A DNA stretch of 64,000 nucleotides from Microbacterium sp. SD291 (GTDB taxonomy: Bacteria; Actinomycetota; Actinomycetes; Actinomycetales; Microbacteriaceae): NCBI RefSeq assembly GCF_017355365.1, contig NZ_JADIJR010000002.1, positions 1-64,000 of the forward strand. The letters are read 5' to 3'. Below, piece after piece: positions 59,151 to 64,000 of the stretch. Within the stretch, counting starts at the first letter, position 1. Each line of letters starts with the position of its first letter. Both the position numbers and the translations under genes were made by a program. The notes under the pieces were generated by a model that did no database searches, was not told where the DNA came from, and was given only the letters and a program-made list of their open reading frames with translations.

Positions 59151-59941
59151 CCGGGGATGTATCGATTGCCGTGACCGACGTCGGAGGCGATGGCCCTAAC
59201 CTGATCTTGCTGCATGGTCTCGCTGGCAGCTCGCGGGAGATGCTGCCGACCGCCGTAGCACTCCGTGACGAGTTCCGGGTGCTGCTCATGGATCAGCGGG
59301 GGCACGGCGCGAGCACTCGACGACCAGCGGATCTGTCCCGGGATGCCTATGTCCGTGACGTCACCGAGGTCATCGAGCGCTATGCGTCTGGCGAGCCGAG
59401 CATCCTCGTCGGCCAGTCGATGGGTGCGCACACGGCATTCCTCACTGCTGCCGCGCGCCCGGATCTTGTCGGACGCCTCGTCATGCTCGAGGGCCATGTC
59501 GCTGGCAGCGAAGACCCAGGTGAGGCAGTCTCGCTGGGGCGGTACTTCGCGTCGTGGCCGGTGCCATTCGCAGACGAGGACGCGGCACGCTCCTTCCTCG
59601 GATCGGATGCGGTCGTCGATGCGTGGATCGCCGACCTCGAAGCGACCCCCGATGGGTTGCGCCCGCGCTTCGACGCCGACGTCATGGAGCGCACCATTGA
59701 GACAGTGCACGAACCGCGCTGGGACGATTGGGAAGCGCTGCAGATTCCGACACTCGCGATCTTTGCAAAGGACGGGATGTTCACCGATGCGGACAAGGGC
59801 GAGTTGATCCGCCGACGGCCATCGACCGACCGGATCGACCTCGCTGCCGGCGGCCACGATGCACACCTCGATGCGTTCGATCTCTGGATCTCTGCGCTTC
59901 GAGGATGGCTGCTTCGCACCGACGATCGCGCCGAGACGTGA
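59147..59941 (+). CDS. Alpha/beta hydrolase coupled to the AbiE pair
   Basis: 264 aa, alpha/beta-hydrolase fold. Oxyanion HG at LLHGLAGSS (21-29), nucleophile Ser91 in GQSMGAH, acid Asp209 (AKDGMF) and His237 in GGHDAHLD give a complete triad. The substrate is unknown. The GTG overlaps the toxin stop (GTGA), making a three-gene translationally coupled unit. This third gene is not part of the standard AbiE pair; it may be cargo or an added function. Confidence 0.9.
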   Translation: MTGDVSIAVTDVGGDGPNLILLHGLAGSSREMLPTAVALRDEFRVLLMDQRGHGASTRRPADLSRDAYVRDVTEVIERYASGEPSILVGQSMGAHTAFLTAAARPDLVGRLVMLEGHVAGSEDPGEAVSLGRYFASWPVPFADEDAARSFLGSDAVVDAWIADLEATPDGLRPRFDADVMERTIETVHEPRWDDWEALQIPTLAIFAKDGMFTDADKGELIRRRPSTDRIDLAAGGHDAHLDAFDLWISALRGWLLRTDDRAET

Positions 59942-59966
59942 TGATGTTCCGCAAGCAACGAAACTC

Positions 59967-59985
59967 GGTGGAGTTCCGCTTCAAC
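59967..59985 (+). repeat. Right copy of the ychF 3'-end direct repeat (att-like)
   Basis: GGTGGAGTTCCGCTTCAAC, then AAC and TGA. In frame this reads VEFRFNN-stop, resembling an ychF C-terminus with host-like codons. It lies 25 bp after the hydrolase stop and closes a 2.3-kb segment bounded by the two copies. Confidence 0.75.
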
Positions 59986-60017
59986 AACTGACCGCGTTCG
60001 ACTAACGCCTAGCGTCA

Positions 60018-60034
60018 ATAACGCATCTCGTTAT
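60018..60034 (+). promoter_or_regulatory. Small inverted repeat in the HigBA promoter
   Basis: ATAACG (60018-60023), CATCT, CGTTAT (60029-60034). It overlaps the likely -10 region (TTATAC) 12 nt before the higB start and is a good candidate for HigA/HigB-mediated autorepression. Confidence 0.55.
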
Positions 60035-60045
60035 ACCCTTGTCTC

Positions 60046-60327
60046 GTGATCAGATCGTTCGGCAGCAAAGACACCGAACGCATCTGGCATGAGCAGTACG
60101 TCAAACGAATCGACCGGACCGTCCAGCGGGCAGCCCTGCGGAAGATGGAGCTGATCCATGCGGCGAAGGATGTCGAGGATCTCCGGATCCCGCCAGGGAA
60201 CCGGCTGGAGCAACTCGCCGGTGATCGGCGTGGGCAGCACAGCATCCGGGTGAACTCCCAGTGGCGTCTCTGCTTCGTATGGGGACAAGGAGGTGCAGAA
60301 GATGTCGAACTCGTCGACTACCACTGA
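60046..60327 (+). CDS. higB: RelE/HigB-family toxin
   Basis: 93 aa. The RelE-superfamily fold of HigB is seen in AALRKMELIHAAKDVEDLRIPPGNRLEQLAGDRRGQHSIRVNSQWRLCFVW, with the basic and aromatic residues of the mRNA-cleaving site (Arg, Trp, Arg). It probably cuts translated mRNA at the ribosome. GTG start. The antitoxin gene begins inside its last 26 bp, the usual toxin-first HigBA order. Confidence 0.92.
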   Translation: MIRSFGSKDTERIWHEQYVKRIDRTVQRAALRKMELIHAAKDVEDLRIPPGNRLEQLAGDRRGQHSIRVNSQWRLCFVWGQGGAEDVELVDYH

Positions 60328-60622
60328 GAGCGAGCTGATCGAGCCGATCCATCCGGGGGAGATCCTGATGGAGGACTTCATCGACGGCTTCGGGATCACG
60401 CAGAACAAGCTGGCGGTATCGATCGGAGTGCCACCGCGGCGGATCAACGAGATCGTGCACGGCAAGCGCGGCATCACGGCCGACACGGCCATCCGCCTCG
60501 CGAAGTACTTCGGCACGTCCGAGGAGTTCTGGATGAATCTGCAGTCGCACTACGAGCTGCGGATCGAGCGGCGGGCGCTCCGCGACAAGGTCTCGGAGAT
60601 CACACCCCTGAAAGTCGCCTGA
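60302..60622 (+). CDS. higA: HigA-family antitoxin (XRE helix-turn-helix)
   Basis: 106 aa. IHPGEILMEDFIDGFGITQNKLAVSIGVPPRRINEIVHGKRGITADTAIRLAKYFGT is the standard HigA/VapI helix-turn-helix, followed by the conserved EEFWMNLQSHYEL. The ATG at 60302 has AAGGAGG at the right spacing; a GTG at 60293 is less well placed. Overlaps higB by 26 bp. Confidence 0.93.
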   Translation: MSNSSTTTESELIEPIHPGEILMEDFIDGFGITQNKLAVSIGVPPRRINEIVHGKRGITADTAIRLAKYFGTSEEFWMNLQSHYELRIERRALRDKVSEITPLKVA

Positions 60623-60704
60623 ACGGCGGCCTTCTCAGACGGGACGGCACCCTTCACGGAGTCCGAAGCAATCCTGCCGGTGCAGCGAATTTTTGAAGTG
60701 AGCA

Positions 60705-61079
60705 CTATGCGCTCTGCCGTCGCAGTTGCGAGTGTGTGTCGCAGAGAGTCCAGATCCATCCGCGGAGAGTGACCTGCTGGCCAGGGGCGCCGCATTCCTC
60801 GCAGATGTTGGTGCTCTCGTCTTCGGCGTTGTGGATGATCTCGTTGAAGGTCATCTGGCTGTCGATGTCGTCGATGTCTTCCGGGCGGGCGTAGTAGCGG
60901 AGGGTCCCATATTTGGTCTTCCATTGCTCGACGGCGTATCCGGGTGAGAGGTGAGCGAGTTGCGCGTCGAGGCGGGTGATGAGGTCGAACCAGCCGGGGC
61001 CGGCCTCGATGATCTCGCCCCAGCCGTCCGCGATGCGGTCGGCGATCGCCTGGACCGGCGGAGGCAGTCGCTCATCCAT
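60705..61079 (-). CDS. Hypothetical protein with a Cys/His zinc-ribbon-like end
   Basis: 124 aa. The central block QWKTKYGTLRYYA and the C-terminal ICEECGAPG...LCDTH (likely zinc site, CxxC and CxxH) recall a family of small proteins often found near phage and toxin genes; the function is unknown. The ATG is 1 nt after the stop of the gene upstream (TGACATG), so the two are probably an operon. An in-frame extension upstream overlaps the other gene and is rejected. Confidence 0.75.
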   Translation of the reverse strand: MDERLPPPVQAIADRIADGWGEIIEAGPGWFDLITRLDAQLAHLSPGYAVEQWKTKYGTLRYYARPEDIDDIDSQMTFNEIIHNAEDESTNICEECGAPGQQVTLRGWIWTLCDTHSQLRRQSA

Positions 61080-61080
61080 G

Positions 61081-61494
61081 TCAGAGTTCCGTGGGTGCGT
61101 CGGCAGCGATCGAGTCGCTCTCGTTGATGAACGCGAGGAAGTGCTGGCCCTTCGCGGAGGTACGGGATTCGAAGATGCCCTGACGGTAGAGATCTCGTGC
61201 CTGGAGCCAAGCTCTGGGGTTGGTGAAGTAGTGCAGGAGCCAGATGTGGAGGGCGTCGAACTCATCGACGAGGCGAGTGAACTGCTCTCGTTCGGTGGCG
61301 GCGAAGGGCGCCCAGCTGCCGCCGTTCGCGACCGCGGCAGCGAGGCGCTGCCGCTTCTGCTGGCTCGCCGTCTCTGCTGAAGCCCGTTGCGCCCGGGTGA
61401 CTGCCGCGATGAACTCGTGTTGGCGCTGCGTCTGCCGGCTTTCGAGGGCGTGCGCGAGCGTCTCGGCCGCGAGCGGCCCGAGGACGGGGATCAT
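61081..61494 (-). CDS. Hypothetical protein, possibly 5'-truncated
   Basis: 137 aa from the first ATG. It has the pattern IPVLGPLAAETLAHAL, then KRQRLAAAVANG and FTRLVDEFDALHIWLLHYFTNPRAW, which I associate with a broadly distributed bacterial family of unknown function. Codons just upstream of the ATG also read like protein of this family (GFREEDEDTLAFAGKAALS), but no start codon precedes them before a stop, so the true 5' end seems lost or uses a rare start. It precedes the zinc-ribbon-like gene. Confidence 0.6.
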   Translation of the reverse strand: MIPVLGPLAAETLAHALESRQTQRQHEFIAAVTRAQRASAETASQQKRQRLAAAVANGGSWAPFAATEREQFTRLVDEFDALHIWLLHYFTNPRAWLQARDLYRQGIFESRTSAKGQHFLAFINESDSIAADAPTEL

Positions 61495-61563
61495 CGACAG
61501 CGCTGCCTTTCCTGCGAACGCGAGTGTGTCCTCGTCTTCTTCCCGAAATCCATGCCCGGCCAG

Positions 61564-61589
61564 GCCCGTTCATCGAACGGGCTTTTTTT
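61564..61589 (+). terminator. Strong intrinsic terminator without an obvious gene
   Basis: GCCCGTTC, ATC loop, GAACGGGC, then seven T (61583-61589). This is the best U-tract terminator in the window, and it points along the plus strand, but the closest plus-strand gene (higA) ends about 940 bp upstream and minus-strand genes lie in between. Confidence 0.85.
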
Positions 61590-61916
61590 ATGCCCGTAGG
61601 CCCCATAGCTCCGCAGCTGATCTCAGCCGCGGTTCTCGCTCGCCCATTGGCGAGCACCACCCTGAGGGGAGGTCGCTTGATGACGTTGCTCAACGACATC
61701 ACGGCGCTCTTCGCTTCGCTGACAGGTCTGGTTCTTGCTGCGAACCAGACCATCTCTGCTCCGCAAGCCGAACGGCAAGCCGAAGCGCAAGGGCAGCCGT
61801 CGGCGTCGCTAGGAGCCTCGAAAGAGCGTCAATCGCCAATGGCTAGGGAGAACTCTGCCCAGAATCAGGCCTCAGGCTGGCGCCTGCCCAGAGCTCTCCG
61901 CGTCGTGTCGACGGCG
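61590..61916. other. 327-bp gap with a start-like ORF and a hairpin
   Basis: Between the orphan terminator and arsC. A plus-strand ORF begins near 61680 behind GGGGAGGTC with MTLLNDITALFASLTGLVLA but runs without a stop into the antisense of arsC, so it looks like a gene start that has lost its end. A 10-bp hairpin (GGTCTGGTTC/GAACCAGACC, 61725-61751) lies inside. Nothing else recognisable. Confidence 0.45.
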
Positions 61917-62309
61917 TCAGGCAGTCAGGATCTCGTCGCGAAGGCGGGCGGTGACGGCTTCGCGGAGTGGGCGGACGTTCTCCGGGGTCCAGTCCGTCGG
62001 GTCTGGGAACGACCACTCGAGGAAACGGCCCGACGGTGCCGCGGGCAGCGCGAGGCCGGGCTTCATCGCGACGACGATGTCCGCCGTGGCGAGATCCTCG
62101 GGAGTGACAGCCCGCGGGATGCGGCTCGTGATGTCGAGGCCCACCTCGGCTATCGTGGCCGCGATCGCGGGGTTGACCGCGTCGGCGGGCGAGGTGCCGG
62201 CGGAGGTGACAGAGTAGTCGCCGGGGGCGAGGATCTCGAGCAGGGCTGCGCCGAGTTGGGAGCGGCCGGCGTTGTGCTGGCAGAGGAACAGGACGGTGGG
62301 GGTGCTCAT
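61917..62309 (-). CDS. arsC: Single-cysteine arsenate reductase (LMW-phosphatase fold)
   Basis: 130 aa. The phosphate-binding loop is CQHNAGRSQ (Cys10), and the DP loop is FPDPTDW. There is no second cysteine in the whole protein, so the thioredoxin-linked triple-cysteine mechanism is excluded; this fits the mycothiol/mycoredoxin-dependent ArsC of actinobacteria. The ATG overlaps the oxidoreductase stop (ATGA). Last gene of the ars run. Confidence 0.93.
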   Translation of the reverse strand: MSTPTVLFLCQHNAGRSQLGAALLEILAPGDYSVTSAGTSPADAVNPAIAATIAEVGLDITSRIPRAVTPEDLATADIVVAMKPGLALPAAPSGRFLEWSFPDPTDWTPENVRPLREAVTARLRDEILTA

Positions 62310-63697
62310 GCGGGTGCTCCAAGCAGTGCGGGAAGGGAACGGGTCCAGGACTGGGTCGCGGCCTGGACGGCGTCCCAGGGCGATCCGAGCGGGGGCGTGT
62401 AGGAGAGGTCGAGGTCGGAGACCTCCGCGACCGTGAGGCCCGCGTGCAGGGCGGTGGCGAACGTGTCGACGCGTTTCGCGGTCTCGGTGCCGAGCCTGCC
62501 GACCAGCTGCGCGCCGAGGAGACGCCCGGTGCTGGTGTCGCCGGTGATCCGGAAGGTGATGGGCTGCGCTCCCGGGTAGTAGCGCTTGTGGTCATCCGCC
62601 GCCGACTGGACCGTAGCTGGGGAGTAGCTGGCGGCCGCGGCGTCCTGATCGCGCAGGCCGGTGCGGGCTGCCACGAGGTCGAAGACCTTCACGACCTGCG
62701 TGCCGACGGAGCCCGCGAACCGGGCGAGGCCGCCGACGGCGTTCTCACCGGCGACTCGGCCCTGCTTGTGCGAGGTGGTGCCCAGCGGCAGGTAGGTGGT
62801 GCCGAGGAGGCGGTGGTGGGTGATGATCCCGTCGCCGGCCGCGAACACGTGCGGGAGGCCGGTGCGCATCTGCTCGTCGACGACAACCGCGCGTCCCGCG
62901 CCGAGGCTCGCTCCGGCGGCTTCGAGGAGGGAGGTGTTGGGGCGGACGCCGACGACGGCGAGGACCAGGTCCGCCGTGTGCGTGACGGGCTGCCCGTTCC
63001 GGGTGCCGGTGACGACGAGCCCCGCGGATGTCTTCTCGACTCCGGCGACGAGGGTGCCGGTGTGGACGTCGACGCCGTGCTCTTCGAGTTCGGTGCGGAC
63101 GAGACCTGAAAGTTCGGGGTCAAGGGTGGAGAGAACCTCGGGGCCGCGCTGCAGTTGCGTGACCTGCATGCCGCGGGCCACGAACGCCTCGGCCATCTCA
63201 AGGCCGACGTAGCCTGCGCCGATGATGATCGCCGACGCCGGGTTCCGTTCGGTCAGGTGCCGGTCGAGGGCGAACGTGTCGCCCATCGTATGGATGACGT
63301 GGACGCCGTCTTCGGGGCCGAGGTGGTCGAGCCCGGCGATGCCCGCGTGGGAGGGGAGGGCCCCGGTGCCGACGACGAGCTCGTCGTAGGCGATCGTCGA
63401 CTCGAGGCCTGCCTGGTCGCGGACGGTGAGGCGGCGGCCGGCGACGTCGATGCTGGTGGCGAGCGTGTTCAGCCGCAGCCGCATGCCGGTCGCTTCGAGG
63501 TCCGCGTGGGTGCGATGTGCGAGGGACTGCCAGGGTACGACGTCGCCGGTGAAGTAGTAGGGGATCCCGCAGATCGAGTAGTTCGGGTAGGCGTCCGCGA
63601 CGACCACCGTCACCTCGACCTCTGGGTCGAGTTCCCGGGCGCGGAGGGCGGCGGAGATGCCGGCATCGCTGCCGCCGATCACGGCGATGTGGGTCAT
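62306..63697 (-). CDS. FAD-dependent pyridine nucleotide-disulfide oxidoreductase (CoADR/Nox-like)
   Basis: 463 aa. The FAD loop is IAVIGGSDAGISAA, NAD loop is AIIIGAGYVGLEMAEAF, and the single redox cysteine is Cys43 in NYSICGIPYY, as in CoA-disulfide reductase and NADH peroxidase. FAAGD is near residue 280, and a C-terminal dimerisation domain follows. It could reduce a thiol or other partner for ArsC; that is inference. The ATG overlaps the stop of the channel gene and its own stop overlaps arsC. Confidence 0.9.
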   Translation of the reverse strand: MTHIAVIGGSDAGISAALRARELDPEVEVTVVVADAYPNYSICGIPYYFTGDVVPWQSLAHRTHADLEATGMRLRLNTLATSIDVAGRRLTVRDQAGLESTIAYDELVVGTGALPSHAGIAGLDHLGPEDGVHVIHTMGDTFALDRHLTERNPASAIIIGAGYVGLEMAEAFVARGMQVTQLQRGPEVLSTLDPELSGLVRTELEEHGVDVHTGTLVAGVEKTSAGLVVTGTRNGQPVTHTADLVLAVVGVRPNTSLLEAAGASLGAGRAVVVDEQMRTGLPHVFAAGDGIITHHRLLGTTYLPLGTTSHKQGRVAGENAVGGLARFAGSVGTQVVKVFDLVAARTGLRDQDAAAASYSPATVQSAADDHKRYYPGAQPITFRITGDTSTGRLLGAQLVGRLGTETAKRVDTFATALHAGLTVAEVSDLDLSYTPPLGSPWDAVQAATQSWTRSLPALLGAPA

Positions 63698-64000
63698 GCG
63701 AGGGTCTCCTTCGAAACGGCGGCCGCGGGGTGCGAGCCGACCGGGGCAGACGGGGTGAACAGGACGACGGCCGCGGCGACGCCGATCGCTGCGCCGAGGA
63801 TCTGTGCGGCGAGGAACGGCAGGACCGAGGTGTGGGCGATGCCGGCGAACGTGTCGGTGAAGACCCGCCCGATCGTGACGGCCGGGTTCGCGAACGACGT
63901 CGACGACGTGAACCAGTAGGCCGCGCCGATGTAGGCCCCGACCGCGGCTGCGATCACGGGAAGGGTCTGACCGGCCCGGGTGAGGCCGGTGATCAGCAGC
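63694..64000 (-). CDS. MIP/aquaporin family channel (3' part, runs off right edge)
   Basis: About 102 C-terminal codons. Two to three membrane helices and the second NPA loop (FANPAVTIGR) are visible, so this is an aquaporin/glyceroporin-type protein. In ars operons such channels (AqpS-like) let arsenite leave the cell passively after ArsC makes it; that role is inferred from context. Its 5' end, and any arsR or pump gene, lies beyond the window. Coupled to the next gene by an ATGA overlap. Confidence 0.88.
   Translation of the reverse strand, partial: LLITGLTRAGQTLPVIAAAVGAYIGAAYWFTSSTSFANPAVTIGRVFTDTFAGIAHTSVLPFLAAQILGAAIGVAAAVVLFTPSAPVGSHPAAAVSKETLA

Noticed and set aside
61080..61265. 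Longer version of the zinc-ribbon-like protein starting at 61265
   Set aside because: The extra 62 residues are Ser/Thr/Arg-rich shadow of the neighbouring hypothetical gene; the Met at 61079 begins the coherent sequence.
61524..62402. Full-length plus-strand ORF of 292 codons across arsC
   Set aside because: Only its part before 61900 could be coding; the rest is antisense to arsC and the oxidoreductase.

Overview
The window is high-GC DNA that looks like a chromosomal segment of a Microbacterium-like actinobacterium (Microbacteriaceae). The basis is gene content and gene order: the eno, FtsB-like, DUF501 block; ilvA-greA-DUF4307; DUF4245 beside xseA/xseB; and a DUF6264-like protein. Codons are strongly GC-rich, the octamer GGCATCCG/CGGATGCC is common, and many genes appear to be leaderless. 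No plasmid or phage backbone is visible. Most of the window is core metabolism and housekeeping, and the last 6 kb is accessory.

Left part (1-20 kb): the 5' part of ribD behind an FMN riboswitch, an Fpg/Nei-type glycosylase, a GNAT acetyltransferase, mfd, an MFS transporter fused to a cyclic-nucleotide-binding domain, a hexapeptide-repeat protein, a tandem-repeat patch, gdhA, ppc, nhaA, mazG, hisS, an SGNH hydrolase, a VOC protein with a divergent AraC regulator, and an amino-acid permease.

Middle part (20-57.7 kb): a hotdog protein, a CPBP protease, an O-methyltransferase, eno, FtsB-like, DUF501, an anchored subtilase, NADH dehydrogenase II with a histone-like tail, glmS, a tRNA with anticodon UAA, a D-threonine-aldolase-like enzyme with a sugar-lactone oxidase, lemA, a YcaQ-like protein, an AI-2E transporter, ilvA, greA, trhA, uppS, a PLP enzyme, a PIN-PhoH protein, then fumC, carbonic anhydrase, DUF4245, xseB and xseA in one run. 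These are followed by ispH, a MOSC protein, fba, glpX, rmuC, a DEDDh exonuclease, two methyltransferases and ychF. Central carbon metabolism is well represented (eno, fba, glpX, ppc, fumC, gdhA).

Right part (57.7-64 kb): an accessory stretch starts exactly at the 3' end of ychF. It holds an AbiEi/AbiEii toxin-antitoxin pair translationally coupled to an alpha/beta hydrolase. A second copy of the last codons of ychF lies just after it, as if the module had inserted into the ychF tail. A HigB/HigA pair, two hypothetical genes (one apparently 5'-truncated), an orphan intrinsic terminator and the end of an arsenic operon (aquaporin-like channel, flavin disulfide reductase-like protein, single-cysteine ArsC) follow.

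The most notable points are the ychF-tail duplication around the AbiE module, the AbiE promoter lying wholly inside an inverted repeat, the class-I-shaped tRNA with anticodon UAA, an in-frame dispersed repeat inside hisS, the AAPAK-repeat tail on NADH dehydrogenase, and the very regular TANNNT hexamer 6 nt before the start codon at more than 15 genes. All of this was read by eye; no database search was run.
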